Assembly (NCBI GenBank): GCA_905215335.1
Contig: CAJMPQ010000001.1
Coordinates: 62,001-126,000 of the forward strand
Direction of reading: 5' to 3'
DNA: 64,000 nt
From: an uncultured bacterium
GTDB taxonomy: Bacteria > Cyanobacteriota > Vampirovibrionia > Gastranaerophilales > Gastranaerophilaceae
The notes under the pieces are model-generated. The model saw only the letters and a program-made list of their open reading frames with translations. It ran no database searches and was not told where the DNA came from. Below are positions 53,714 to 63,842 of the stretch, piece after piece (position 1 is the first letter of the stretch; every line of letters starts with the position of its first letter). A program made the position numbers and the translations under genes.

Positions 53714-55039
53714 TTAAATTAATTCTCCGTTTAAGTACCAAGTTTTCACACCAGTTATTTTAACATTAACAAATTCACCGGTTAAATCTTTATCATAAGG
53801 GATATGAACAATTTTATTATTTCTTGTTCTACCTGTTATAACATTTTTACCTTTATGATTTTCAAAGTTTTCAATCAAGACCTCCATTTCTCTACCAAGA
53901 TATTTTTTATTAGAGGCTAAACAACATTTTCTATTTTGTTCGTTTAAACGAGCTAATCTTTCAAACTTTGTATCTTCATCAATATATTTATCAACCCATT
54001 TTGCGGCCACAGTTTTTTCTCTTGGTGAGTATGCTGCAGTATTTGAATAATCCAATCCTAGCTCTTCCATTGCAGTTAAAGTTTCAACAAATTGTTCTTC
54101 TGTTTCACCAGGGAAACCTGCGATAAAATCACTTGTTATAGTTACATCAGGAACCATTTTTCTAACTTTTTCAGCAATTTTAAAATATGTTTCTCTATCA
54201 TAACGTCTGTTCATTTTCTTTAGAACTTCACTACTTCCTGACTGCATTGGAATATGGAAATATTCACAAACTTTATCTAGTTCAACTGCTGTTTCAATTA
54301 ATTCATCTGTAATATCTGTTGGATATGATGTTACAAAACGAATTCTAAATTTACCTTCAATAGCATTAACTTCTCTAAGCAAATCTGCTAATCTATAATT
54401 TCTGTCTTTAAAATCTTTACCATAACTATCCACATTTTGTCCTAAAAGTGTAATTTCTTTAAAGCCAGAATTTAGAGCATCCTTCACTTCTTTCAAAATT
54501 GTTTCAGGTAATCTTGAACGTTCTCTTCCTCTTGTATATGGAACGATACAATATGTACAGAAATTATTACAACCTTCTGTTATCGGAATCCAAGCATTTA
54601 CAGATTTCACTCTATTAATCTTGAATTGTACTGCTTTATCATCTTCTGTAGCATTTGTTTCTTCACATTCACAAACCTTTTCACCTTCATTAATCTTTTT
54701 AATAATATCAGGTAACGAATAAATTTTATGAGTTCCTAAAACAAAATCTACATAATGAGCTCGTTTAAATATTTGTTCAGCTTTTTGTTGCGCTACACAA
54801 CCACAAAAACCTATTTTCAACTCAGGTCTTGATTTTTTCCATTTTCCCCAAGTCCCAATTAAACTATAAGCTTTATCTTCACTTAATTGACGAATTGAAC
54901 AAGTATTTACCATCAATAAATCAGCTTCTTTTGGTTTGTCAGTTTCTTCATAACCGAAATTTGAAAGCATACCAAACATACGTTCAGTATCAGATTTATT
55001 CATTTGACAGCCCATTGTTTCTATATAAACTTTTTTCAT
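53714..55039 (-). CDS. miaB: MiaB, tRNA (ms2i6A37) methylthiotransferase
   Basis: A 441-aa radical-SAM enzyme that adds the methylthio group to i6A37 of tRNA. The N-terminal UPF0004 domain provides Cys11, Cys47 and Cys81 for one 4Fe-4S cluster. The radical-SAM cluster is Cys157-x3-Cys161-x2-Cys164 (GCNNFCTYC). IVPYTRGRERSR, MQSGSSEVLKKMNRRYDR and DFIAGFPGETEEQF are MiaB hallmarks, and a TRAM domain ends the protein. Length matches the family. Confidence 0.96.
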   Translation of the reverse strand: MKKVYIETMGCQMNKSDTERMFGMLSNFGYEETDKPKEADLLMVNTCSIRQLSEDKAYSLIGTWGKWKKSRPELKIGFCGCVAQQKAEQIFKRAHYVDFVLGTHKIYSLPDIIKKINEGEKVCECEETNATEDDKAVQFKINRVKSVNAWIPITEGCNNFCTYCIVPYTRGRERSRLPETILKEVKDALNSGFKEITLLGQNVDSYGKDFKDRNYRLADLLREVNAIEGKFRIRFVTSYPTDITDELIETAVELDKVCEYFHIPMQSGSSEVLKKMNRRYDRETYFKIAEKVRKMVPDVTITSDFIAGFPGETEEQFVETLTAMEELGLDYSNTAAYSPREKTVAAKWVDKYIDEDTKFERLARLNEQNRKCCLASNKKYLGREMEVLIENFENHKGKNVITGRTRNNKIVHIPYDKDLTGEFVNVKITGVKTWYLNGELI

Positions 55040-55174
55040 TATCTTCCTTTTCCATAACTTTTACTAATATACTTTTATATTATACAAAAAATACTGGTTG
55101 TAAAATCAAAGCTAATGAATAAATTTGACTTGCTATAAAAATTTAAGATAAAATAAAATCAAAGTGGAGATTTT

Positions 55175-56140
55175 ATGAAAAGATTTCAAACATTTTTAAT
55201 TGCAACATCACCATTATTAATAATTTTATTAGTTGGACTATTTTTATACCTAATATTTAGCCCTGTACCTAATATAAAAAAGATATGTAAAAATTTAGAA
55301 ATTATAGACGTCAATATTGATCACAACCAAGCACTTGATGTTTTTGAATACTCTAAAAAAAATAATATAAAAATACCAAATACTATCATAAATTTTGACA
55401 CACATAGCGATGTTTATTTATATCAAGCAATAAATAAGGACGACGGAGCCCAAATCTATAATTGGTTAAATGAATTCTTTGCTAAATATCCTGAAGCAAA
55501 AGATTTATATTGGGTTATGCCCGAAGATGAAGCAAAATATAAACCATTACAAAATGTATTTAAAGCGAAAGAAAAAAATAATGACATCATTTTATATGGA
55601 AATGTAAATAAAAACCCAAATTTAGTTAATCCTGAAGTAGATATTGAACCTTATACACAATATCTTTATGTAGATTTAAATAGTGGCTATGTAAAAGAAA
55701 TGCCACAAAACGAACTCGAAAAACTTCCTACAGATCCTAAAAACCCTAAATATAAAGTCTTTCGAGTAATTACTTGTACTCAAAACTCTCTTCCTAATTT
55801 TAAGAATAAAGATGTGATTCTTAGTATTGACGGAGATTATCTAAGTAATTCAGGATATGATACACCATTAAATTTCGGACACAATCAAGATTACTTAGAG
55901 TGTAAAAATGAAATATTTAAATTATTAAAAACAATTAAAAAGAAAAACATACAACCTAACATTATTACTTTAACAATATCTCCACCATATATTCCTGAAG
56001 AAAATTTGGATACAATATATAATTTTTTTGAAGATTTCCTTAAACACTCAGGAAAAAATGATATAATTCAAGAATATTCAAGAAAATCTAATTACAAACA
56101 AGTAAAATCAAAATTTAAAAAGAAATATTCTTCAATATAA
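55175..56140 (+). CDS. Membrane-anchored UPF0489/ureohydrolase-like protein, copy 1
   Basis: A 321-aa protein with an N-terminal signal anchor (residues ~8-30) and an extracytoplasmic domain. IINFDTHSDVYLY (D75, H77, D79) and LSIDGDYLSNSGYD (D219, D221) match the UPF0489 pattern and resemble the two metal-ligand blocks of arginase/deacetylase enzymes (D-x-H-x-D and S-x-D-x-D). A third conserved block is ITLTISPPYIPEENLD. The reaction is unknown. GTGGAG lies upstream. First of three tandem paralogues. Confidence 0.75.
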   Translation: MKRFQTFLIATSPLLIILLVGLFLYLIFSPVPNIKKICKNLEIIDVNIDHNQALDVFEYSKKNNIKIPNTIINFDTHSDVYLYQAINKDDGAQIYNWLNEFFAKYPEAKDLYWVMPEDEAKYKPLQNVFKAKEKNNDIILYGNVNKNPNLVNPEVDIEPYTQYLYVDLNSGYVKEMPQNELEKLPTDPKNPKYKVFRVITCTQNSLPNFKNKDVILSIDGDYLSNSGYDTPLNFGHNQDYLECKNEIFKLLKTIKKKNIQPNIITLTISPPYIPEENLDTIYNFFEDFLKHSGKNDIIQEYSRKSNYKQVKSKFKKKYSSI

Positions 56141-56160
56141 GGACATAGATTTAATAAAAT

Positions 56161-57129
56161 ATGAATGTGAGAACAAAAATTCTAATATCAATAATCCCAC
56201 TGCTTGTAATTTCCACAATTATAAGCATCTATTTTACAGTTTCAACTCATATATTTCAAATAAAATCAATTACTAAAAATCTAAAACTTATAGATATAAA
56301 CAAAGACCATAACCAAGCTTTAGACACAATTGAATACGCAAAAGAAAATAATATTGACATTCCAAGCACAATTATTAATTTTGATACTCATAGCGATGTA
56401 TTTTTATTTCAACAAATTGATAAACAAAAAGGTGCTCAAATTTCAAATTGGTTAAATGAATTTTTTGCAAAATACCCAAATGCAAAAGAATTATATTGGG
56501 TTATGCCTGAAGAAGAAGCGATATATCCAAATTTACAAGAAATGTTTAAACAAAAAGATCCAATTGAAGAAATAATGTTATATGGAAATTCGCAAAAAGA
56601 GAGCAAGAACATAAACCCTAATGTTCAACAGATTCCTTATGTTCAATATTTTCTTATAGATACTAACTCCGGTTATACCAAAGAAATCGCTAACTCTAGT
56701 GATACAAATAAAAAACTACCATTAGATCCAAAATTTCCAAAATACAAAAAAATTAAAATTACAACTTGTACAATATCCACATTACCAAATTTCAAAAATC
56801 AAGAAGTAATATTAAGTATCGATGCTGATTATATAAGTAATTCTGGATTTGACACTCAATTATTTTTCACTAATAACAGAGATACTGCAAGTATAAAACA
56901 AGAAACAAATAAAATCCTAACTAACTTAATAAAAAAAGAAATTAAACCTTCAATCATATCATTAACGCTATCTCCAATATATGTTCCGGATGAAGATATT
57001 GATATTATCATGAAATTTTATGAAAATTTCTTAAAATATTCTGGAAAACAAGATAAACTTCAAATATACTCAAGACAAGCACGTAGTACTCAAAAGAAAG
57101 TTGGAGAAACTCAATACTATTCGTTTTAA
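56161..57129 (+). CDS. Membrane-anchored UPF0489/ureohydrolase-like protein, copy 2
   Basis: A 322-aa paralogue 20 bp downstream of copy 1. Signal anchor at residues ~8-28. All metal-type motifs are kept: INFDTHSDVFLF and LSIDADYISNSGFD (Gly replaced by Ala). Similarity runs over the whole length, including ISNWLNEFFAKYPNAKELYW. Probably translated from the same mRNA. Function unknown. Confidence 0.75.
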   Translation: MNVRTKILISIIPLLVISTIISIYFTVSTHIFQIKSITKNLKLIDINKDHNQALDTIEYAKENNIDIPSTIINFDTHSDVFLFQQIDKQKGAQISNWLNEFFAKYPNAKELYWVMPEEEAIYPNLQEMFKQKDPIEEIMLYGNSQKESKNINPNVQQIPYVQYFLIDTNSGYTKEIANSSDTNKKLPLDPKFPKYKKIKITTCTISTLPNFKNQEVILSIDADYISNSGFDTQLFFTNNRDTASIKQETNKILTNLIKKEIKPSIISLTLSPIYVPDEDIDIIMKFYENFLKYSGKQDKLQIYSRQARSTQKKVGETQYYSF

Positions 57130-57145
57130 TAATAAAAGGGAAATT

Positions 57146-58120
57146 ATGAAAAAGACTCAACAAATTTTAATATCAATGATTCCTTTAATTATAGTTTTAA
57201 TAATAGGAATTTTTTACACAATATTTAAAACTGATATATTAATAATTAAAGATATTACAAAATACTCAAAAATAATTGACGCAAATAAAGATCACAACCA
57301 AGCGATTGATGTTGTTGAATTAGCACAAAAAAAGAATATAACAATACCAAAAACGATTATAAACTTTGACACTCATAGTGATGTATACATTGCACACTAC
57401 GTTGTACCAGGATATGGAGCTCAAATTGCAGACTGGATAAATGTATTATTTGCAGAATTTCCAGAAATCGAAGAATTATACTGGGTTATGCCAATTGAAG
57501 AAATTTCAACTATTTCACAAAAAGGGTCATTTGTAATTAAAAATATAGAAACAGAACATTATCCACTATTCGGCAATACTCAAAAAGAACCTAAGTATGT
57601 CAACCCAAATGTAGATAAAATTCCATATATACAATATTTTAAACTAGATAGAAATACTGGTAGAATGACAGAATTCATATCTAAAAATGCTAAAGAAGAA
57701 TTTGACAATTATAATAATAAAAACCCTCGCTACAGAAAATTAAAAATTATAACCTGTACAGAAAGTTCATTACCTGATTTTAAAAATAAAAATGTCATTC
57801 TTAGTATTGATGGGGATTACATAAGTAATTCAGGATACGACACAGGAATAGATTTTGAAAATAACCGAAATCCACAAGAAATAAAAGAAGCATTACTAAA
57901 AATGCTAAAAACAATCCAAAAATGTAATATTCGACCTGAAATAATTTCATTAACATTATCTCCTCATTATGTGCCAGATGAAGATAAAGAACAAATGTTA
58001 AACTTTTTCAAACATTTTATCTTTATTTCGGGGAAAAAAGATCCAATCCAAGAATACAAACGAGGATTTGACGTACCAACACTAAATGATAATGATCCAT
58101 ATAAATATAAAGTATTTTAA
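57146..58120 (+). CDS. Membrane-anchored UPF0489/ureohydrolase-like protein, copy 3
   Basis: A 324-aa paralogue starting at the ATG at 57146, which has AAAAGGGA upstream; a longer in-frame start at 57101 overlaps the end of copy 2. Signal anchor at ~8-28. INFDTHSDVYIA and LSIDGDYISNSGYD are intact. It is the most diverged copy (HYVVPGYGAQIADWINVLF replaces the usual block). A bidirectional terminator ends the array. Confidence 0.75.
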   Translation: MKKTQQILISMIPLIIVLIIGIFYTIFKTDILIIKDITKYSKIIDANKDHNQAIDVVELAQKKNITIPKTIINFDTHSDVYIAHYVVPGYGAQIADWINVLFAEFPEIEELYWVMPIEEISTISQKGSFVIKNIETEHYPLFGNTQKEPKYVNPNVDKIPYIQYFKLDRNTGRMTEFISKNAKEEFDNYNNKNPRYRKLKIITCTESSLPDFKNKNVILSIDGDYISNSGYDTGIDFENNRNPQEIKEALLKMLKTIQKCNIRPEIISLTLSPHYVPDEDKEQMLNFFKHFIFISGKKDPIQEYKRGFDVPTLNDNDPYKYKVF

Positions 58121-58127
58121 TAAATTT

Positions 58128-58158
58128 AAAAAGGTTGGATATAAAATCCAACCTTTTT
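58128..58158. terminator. Bidirectional terminator after the UPF0489 array
   Basis: A perfect 13-bp stem (AAAAAGGTTGGAT with ATCCAACCTTTTT, 5-nt loop) lies between the UPF0489 copy 3 stop and the helicase stop and has T runs on both strands. Confidence 0.9.
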
Positions 58159-58160
58159 AT

Positions 58161-61100
58161 TTATTCCTCAGTTAATGCTCTATCTAAACAAGCTTTCGGT
58201 GAATATTGCCATTCTCGATATGTAATTCGTCGAACTTTAAATCCACAGCGTTCCAAAATTGCTTGTTTTTTCATATTTGAAATGTTTTGTTTTTTAGAAT
58301 CTTCCATACCATCTATTTCAACAATAAATTTATCATCTACAAGTAAATCTGCACTCAAGCCGGCTATATCTGCTCCGGCTATAACTTTGTGATCTAAATT
58401 TCTTATTGCTGTTGCAATCTCTTTTTCTAATTTATTTTTATAGATATTTTCATCTATTTCATTATTAGCTAAAGATTCTTTTCTTTCTTGATATTGTCTT
58501 ATAAAAGAAACATAATTCCTAAAATGTCCTTCCGGCATTGTTTCAATATCGTGAGAAACAAAGTTTATACATTTACTTCTTGCCCTTGTAATTGCAACAT
58601 TAAATAGATTTGGTTTTTGTAAGAATGTAATACTTTGCGGATATGAATTATTTGCAAATGCCCAAGACATAAGAATAATATCTCTTTCATCACCTTGGAA
58701 CGTATGAGCTGTACCAATTTCAATCTGGTGTTTTTTAATCATATAATCTGATAAAACTTTTGGTACTGAGATTTTCAATTGCTCAACCTGAGCTCTAAAT
58801 GGTGAAATAATACCTACTGTAACCGGTTTATCAGGATTTTTCCTTTCATCTTCAATAATAATTTCATGTAAAGTCTTAACTAAAGCTTCAATTTCAGGTA
58901 AGTTTCTTGTAGCATCCATATCTACTTTACCATCTGGAACCTTAATTAAATCCAATACATTATCTTCTGATGAATCTTTTTTCATCACACGAATTCTATC
59001 TGAATAAAATTCATGATTTGAAAAATTGATAATTGGAGGAAGACTTCTAAAATGTTCATCCAACATAACAGAATTCATTGAATAATAATCTGCTAAATCA
59101 AACATTGAATTAGTTCTAAATCTCCACATCAATTGATATTTATCAGGGATTCCATATTGGCTTAAGAATGATTGTTCTTTTGCCTTTTCTAAGAAAGACA
59201 AATGTGGTAATTGTTTATCATCACCAACAACAACTGTCTTCTTAGCTCTATACATAATAGGGAAACAACTTGCAATATCACATTGAGAAGCTTCATCAAT
59301 AATCGCAACATCAAACATGCCAGGCTTTAGAGGCAATGAATCAGATACCGCATAAGTTGTAACACACCAACAAGGGAAAGCTTCCAATAATGGTTTAAAA
59401 TCTTCTTCCTCTAATATTCTACTTTGAAGATTTTTACGACGCTCAACTAAAGACATTGCATGAACTTTAATTCTGCGTCTTTTCTTTTCATCTCTAAGAA
59501 GTGATTTTATAGCTTCCCTTCTTGTACTTTTTAGGATATTAATTGCTAGTTTCTTTTGCTTACGTTTCATTTGACGAATTTGTTCCATCATAACGTGTAA
59601 ATTACCAGTTTTTTGAATATCAGATTCAATTTTACGTAATTTCCATTTTTGAGTAACAAAATCTAATTCAACTTTTAATCTATCTAAATTTTCAGGTTCA
59701 ACTTCAAAATCTTTTATATCTAAGATTTTTTTCAACTGTCTTAGACTAGACATATTAGCAAAACTTGCAAAGAAACCTGATTTTTCCATATTATCAGATA
59801 ATGATTTAATCACATCAGAAATACTATCAATTTCAGATTTTTTCAAAGCTCGTTTGATATATTGAAGCTCTCCAACATTCACAGCTTGTTGTTGAATTTC
59901 AGCCTTTAAATCATGCCAAGAGCGTTCAAGCTTAAGGATTTTTTCGCATTTAGCTTCAGTTTCACGCATACAATCCAAATGTTGTTTCATATCTTTTACA
60001 TCTGCAAAAATATAATCTTCAACATCATCATCTAAATCAGCTTTTCCAGACAATAAATCTTGCAATTGCAAACTCAATTGTTTTTGGTAATTCATCCTAC
60101 CGGCTCTTAAAGCAAGATAAGGTGCACCTAATTCATTCAATCTATCAGCAACAACATCCACAGCCTTATCCATACGAGATGCAACAAGAACTGTTTTGCC
60201 ATTTGCAATTAAATGAGCAACTAAATTTACAATAGTTTGTGATTTACCGGTTCCCGGAGGACCTTGTACTGCAACAAACTTATTATTTTCAATATTTTTA
60301 ATAACCTTTTCTTGAGAATCACTCAAGGCCAATGGAGTAATTGGATAAAATTCAGATTCGGTATCTCTTAAAATACTTTTATCAATTGTTTGAGTATATT
60401 CATCATTAATCACACTCAAAGTAGTTTCACGATATACACCACTTGGCTTTTCTGCAATTTGCATCAATTCATGTAAAACCCCAGCTGTTACTGATGGGCG
60501 TTTTGTTAAAATAATTGCACTTTGATATGTTACACAAAGTTTTTTAATATCAGCTACAGGTTTAGATTTTTGTTCTTGAAGCTCTTCATCAATAATTTCT
60601 TCTATATTTTCACCTGTAATTCTTAAATTATCAGCAACATCACGAGGCAAAACTTCATCTTTTTCAACGTTATCCTCATCTGCGTCTTCTGAAGAATCTT
60701 CAACAACTTCAATATCAGGAATTAGAGATTTTAAAGTAGTTAAGAAAATATCCATTTTCTCTTTTGTAATAGGAAGATCTGGCACAACATCCAAAATACC
60801 TTCCAAGAACAAATCTACTTCATCATCGTCATCACCTTTTTTCAAAAGAGCAGCTAAAGCTCCTGTATTTAATGATAAAATATCATCTTGTCTTACACAA
60901 TTTATACTTACACCATTACGTTCTAACTTACAAGGAACATACAAAAGCGGAGTTAAAAATTCATTACGTTTTTTAGATTTACCGTTACGACCTACTAAAA
61001 ACATATAACCATAAATCAGATATTTATCTTTAGTACTCAAATCACTCTGAATCATAAGCTCAGTTAAATTAGGATTTGAGCCATCCATTTTTAAATATTC

Positions 61101-61289
61101 TAACCCTTCAGTCAATAATCTTTCTTGATCTTTTAAGAAAATCCATTTATTATCCTTATCACCTTTTAAATTACGGAATGTAGAACTTTTAACTTCTTCT
61201 CTCACACAATCATGAAGATATTGACTTAACTTTTTTATAAAGCTGTTATTAAATGCTGAATTAAGTGCCTTAGTAGCTTCTTGTAACAT
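58161..61289 (-). CDS. SF1 (COG1112-like) helicase fused to a PD-(D/E)XK-like nuclease
   Basis: A 1042-aa protein. The helicase core has Walker A GPPGTGKS (343-350), motif II DEAS (near 665) in AIIDEASQCD, motif III GDDKQLPHLS, motif IV-V MLDEHFRSLPPIINF and GTAHTFQGDERDIILMSWAF, and motif VI NVAITRARSK. A long insert with coiled coil separates motifs I and II. The last ~90 residues (GLSADLLVDDKFIVEIDG, then KKQAILERCGFKVRRITYRE) look like an MTES_1575/DUF559-type PD-(D/E)XK nuclease (D-x-n-E-x-D). An acidic run (SSEDADEDNVEKDE) lies near 200. Such proteins occur in defence and DNA-repair contexts; the role here is unknown. Confidence 0.85.
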   Translation of the reverse strand: MLQEATKALNSAFNNSFIKKLSQYLHDCVREEVKSSTFRNLKGDKDNKWIFLKDQERLLTEGLEYLKMDGSNPNLTELMIQSDLSTKDKYLIYGYMFLVGRNGKSKKRNEFLTPLLYVPCKLERNGVSINCVRQDDILSLNTGALAALLKKGDDDDEVDLFLEGILDVVPDLPITKEKMDIFLTTLKSLIPDIEVVEDSSEDADEDNVEKDEVLPRDVADNLRITGENIEEIIDEELQEQKSKPVADIKKLCVTYQSAIILTKRPSVTAGVLHELMQIAEKPSGVYRETTLSVINDEYTQTIDKSILRDTESEFYPITPLALSDSQEKVIKNIENNKFVAVQGPPGTGKSQTIVNLVAHLIANGKTVLVASRMDKAVDVVADRLNELGAPYLALRAGRMNYQKQLSLQLQDLLSGKADLDDDVEDYIFADVKDMKQHLDCMRETEAKCEKILKLERSWHDLKAEIQQQAVNVGELQYIKRALKKSEIDSISDVIKSLSDNMEKSGFFASFANMSSLRQLKKILDIKDFEVEPENLDRLKVELDFVTQKWKLRKIESDIQKTGNLHVMMEQIRQMKRKQKKLAINILKSTRREAIKSLLRDEKKRRRIKVHAMSLVERRKNLQSRILEEEDFKPLLEAFPCWCVTTYAVSDSLPLKPGMFDVAIIDEASQCDIASCFPIMYRAKKTVVVGDDKQLPHLSFLEKAKEQSFLSQYGIPDKYQLMWRFRTNSMFDLADYYSMNSVMLDEHFRSLPPIINFSNHEFYSDRIRVMKKDSSEDNVLDLIKVPDGKVDMDATRNLPEIEALVKTLHEIIIEDERKNPDKPVTVGIISPFRAQVEQLKISVPKVLSDYMIKKHQIEIGTAHTFQGDERDIILMSWAFANNSYPQSITFLQKPNLFNVAITRARSKCINFVSHDIETMPEGHFRNYVSFIRQYQERKESLANNEIDENIYKNKLEKEIATAIRNLDHKVIAGADIAGLSADLLVDDKFIVEIDGMEDSKKQNISNMKKQAILERCGFKVRRITYREWQYSPKACLDRALTEE

Positions 61290-61356
61290 ATTTGCCCTTC
61301 TTACTTCAAAAAACTATTGTCTTCCATTTTATCCCATTTTACGCTAAAATCAATAT

Positions 61357-62451
61357 ATGAGCATCATCAATTTACAGGATAAAAATTTGTATTATATAGG
61401 TGGTGTTGTCAGAGACGAAATTCTTAACAGAGAATGCTTCGATATCGACATCACATATGTTGGGAATGCAATAGAATTTGCCAAAACAATTCCAAATGCC
61501 GAAATTGTACAAATAAATGAACCTTTTGGGACCGTAAGAATTAAATTAGACGGAAAAGAAATTGATATTGCTTCTACCCGAGGTGAAACTTATCCTCAAA
61601 AAGGACATCTTCCTGTAGTAGAAAATATTGGATGTTCATTAAAAGAAGATGTACTAAGACGTGACTTTACAATAAATGCTCTTGCTAAATCTACTTTAAC
61701 AGAAGAAATCATTGATTATACAAACGGCCTTGCGGATATTAAAAATAAAACCCTAAGAATTCTACATGATAATAGTTTCATTGATGATCCGACAAGAATT
61801 GTTAGAGGTTTAAAATTTGCAATACGTTTTAATTTTGAATTAGATGAACATACTAAACTACTTCAGGATAAATATTTGCAAAACATAAATTATGATATGT
61901 CTTATAAAAGACTAAAAAAAGAATTGATTGAAACATTCAATTTAAATTCTCAAAAAGCTTTTGATAGATTTATAGAACAAAAAATTTATAAACTAATAGC
62001 TCCACAAGAATTTGAATTACCAAAAGCAAATTTGGAAGATATTATAAAAACATATAGTCCAAAAAACATTTGGATAATTTATGTTGGTTTACTTCCTAAT
62101 ATTTCATCATTACCACTTACCAAAAATGAGAAAAAAATTATTGAAGATTATATAAAATTACAAAAATTATCCTATAATTCAGATTACCAAATTTATAAAA
62201 ATTTTGAAAACGTAAATCTGGAATCCATAATCATGTTCTACACAAAAAATCCTCAAATAGTAGAATATTACCTTAAAAACTTAAAACAAATAAAAATTGA
62301 AATAACTGGTAAAGACTTACTTGATTTAGGTATCAAACCAAATAAAGAATACCAAAAATGTTTTGATTACATATTGGAAGAAAAATTAAAAAATCCTGAG
62401 ATTAAAAAATCTCAGGAAATTCAACTTGCTAAAAAATATTTTAAGATTTAA
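61357..62451 (+). CDS. CCA-adding-type tRNA nucleotidyltransferase/poly(A) polymerase family
   Basis: A 364-aa class II nucleotidyltransferase. YYIGGVVRDEIL is the G-G-V-R-D loop, FDIDITYVG gives the catalytic D-x-D, RGETYP and LRRDFTINALA (R-R-D-F-T-x-N-A) are the head/neck motifs, and FIDDPTRIVRGLKFAIRFNF is the B-block. Probably adds CCA, or A only, to tRNA 3' ends; the two classes cannot be told apart by eye. The encoded tRNA-Ser in this window lacks CCA, consistent with a need for it. No HD domain is seen at the C terminus. Confidence 0.88.
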   Translation: MSIINLQDKNLYYIGGVVRDEILNRECFDIDITYVGNAIEFAKTIPNAEIVQINEPFGTVRIKLDGKEIDIASTRGETYPQKGHLPVVENIGCSLKEDVLRRDFTINALAKSTLTEEIIDYTNGLADIKNKTLRILHDNSFIDDPTRIVRGLKFAIRFNFELDEHTKLLQDKYLQNINYDMSYKRLKKELIETFNLNSQKAFDRFIEQKIYKLIAPQEFELPKANLEDIIKTYSPKNIWIIYVGLLPNISSLPLTKNEKKIIEDYIKLQKLSYNSDYQIYKNFENVNLESIIMFYTKNPQIVEYYLKNLKQIKIEITGKDLLDLGIKPNKEYQKCFDYILEEKLKNPEIKKSQEIQLAKKYFKI

Positions 62452-62454
62452 ATT

Positions 62455-63243
62455 TTATTTTTTTATTCCAAATGTTTCTTGAATTTTTTCTAAATTACCG
62501 TTTCTAGTTTCAATATCAATAATATTATTAACAGCTTTAATCAATTCTTTCGATTCCGGACCTTTTCTAAAAGCAACAGCATAAGGTTCTTTTGAATATC
62601 TTTTTGGTAATAACTCTACAGAATTATCCTTCAAAGCCAAACCTAAAAGTATTGTATCATCAGAAACAATAGCATCCGCTTTACCGGCTTTTAGAGCCTT
62701 AAACGCATCCGGATAAGTTCTATAACCTAAAATTCCAACATTTGGAACCGCAGATCTTAAACTTCTTTCACTAGTAGATCCAAAAACAATAATTGCACGT
62801 TTTCCGTTCAAATCTCTAAGTGTTTTTATTTTACTTCCTTTTCTAACTAAAACAGCTTGTCCTGCTGTGTAATAAGGATTTGAAAAGTCTAAAATTTCTT
62901 CACGTTTTGGTGTAATTGACATCGTTGCAACAAGCATATCAATATCACCAGAATACAATTTCATCATTCTATCAGAAGCAGTCACAGGTACAAACTTAAC
63001 CTTCTTATCACTTCCTAAAATACCTCTTGCAATAAGTCTTGATAAAGCTGCATCATAACCTGCGAAATGACCTTTTTCATCCATATATCCAAATGGATAA
63101 GTATCTGTCTTTACACCAACAACAAGTTTGCCTCTATTCATTATATTATTCAAATCATTTGTTAACGGTTCTTCAGATTTTTTACCACAACCGCAACAAA
63201 TCAAAGTTACCAACATTAGTAATGAAATTATCTTTTTATACAT
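62455..63243 (-). CDS. Amino-acid-type ABC transporter substrate-binding lipoprotein
   Basis: A 262-aa SBP family 3 protein. The ATG at 63243 (GAGGG upstream) starts a lipoprotein signal (IISLLMLVTLICCGCGKK, Cys as lipid anchor); an earlier in-frame ATG at 63273 lacks a site. GKLVVGVKTDTYPFGYMDEK, DMLVATMSITPKREEILDFS and YYTAGQAVLV are hallmarks of polar amino acid binding proteins. No permease or ATPase gene is next to it, so its transporter is elsewhere. Convergent to the nucleotidyltransferase gene with a 3-bp gap. Confidence 0.9.
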   Translation of the reverse strand: MYKKIISLLMLVTLICCGCGKKSEEPLTNDLNNIMNRGKLVVGVKTDTYPFGYMDEKGHFAGYDAALSRLIARGILGSDKKVKFVPVTASDRMMKLYSGDIDMLVATMSITPKREEILDFSNPYYTAGQAVLVRKGSKIKTLRDLNGKRAIIVFGSTSERSLRSAVPNVGILGYRTYPDAFKALKAGKADAIVSDDTILLGLALKDNSVELLPKRYSKEPYAVAFRKGPESKELIKAVNNIIDIETRNGNLEKIQETFGIKK

Positions 63244-63344
63244 ATTTATTTTACCCTCTTTCAAATTCATCATACCTTATCAATCAAACAAGTCAAAAAA
63301 GTTAAGGATATTTATTTTTTTTAATTTTAAGCTATTATAACAAT

Positions 63345-63842
63345 ATGAAAACAATAACACTTATTGGAATGATGGGCTCTGGAAAAACAACTCTTGGATT
63401 ATTATTATCTAAAGAGTTAAAATTTAATTTTGCAGATATTGATTCTATTATCGAGAATTCTGAAAAACAATCCATTTCAGAAATATTTCAAAAAAAGGGA
63501 GAACCTTATTTTAGGAACCTCGAACAAGCAACAATTAAAGAAACATTTCAAAATGAAAATCTTATACTATCACTGGGTGGTGGAGCGTTTGAAAACAAAG
63601 AAACACAAAATATATTGTTAAATAATTCATACGTGATTTATCTAAAAACTTCTGCGTCAACAATATTTGAGAGATTAAAAACAGATACATCAAGACCACT
63701 TCTTAATAAGGATAATTCTGCAGAAAAAATACAAAAAATAATCACCTCTAGAGAACATAATTACGAACTTGCACATAAAACTATTTTAACAGATAATAAA
63801 AAACCACAAGAAATAATTCAAGAAATTTTGGGAGTTTTATAA
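63345..63842 (+). CDS. aroK: Shikimate kinase
   Basis: A 165-aa P-loop kinase that phosphorylates shikimate at O3. Walker A is GMMGSGKTT, the shikimate-binding block DIDSIIENSEKQSISEIF, the conserved R of PYFRNLEQ, the GGG of LSLGGGAF and the lid arginine region RLKTDTSRPLLN are all present. Its stop overlaps the next ATG (TAATG), so aroB is co-translated, giving an aroKB pair. Confidence 0.95.
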   Translation: MKTITLIGMMGSGKTTLGLLLSKELKFNFADIDSIIENSEKQSISEIFQKKGEPYFRNLEQATIKETFQNENLILSLGGGAFENKETQNILLNNSYVIYLKTSASTIFERLKTDTSRPLLNKDNSAEKIQKIITSREHNYELAHKTILTDNKKPQEIIQEILGVL

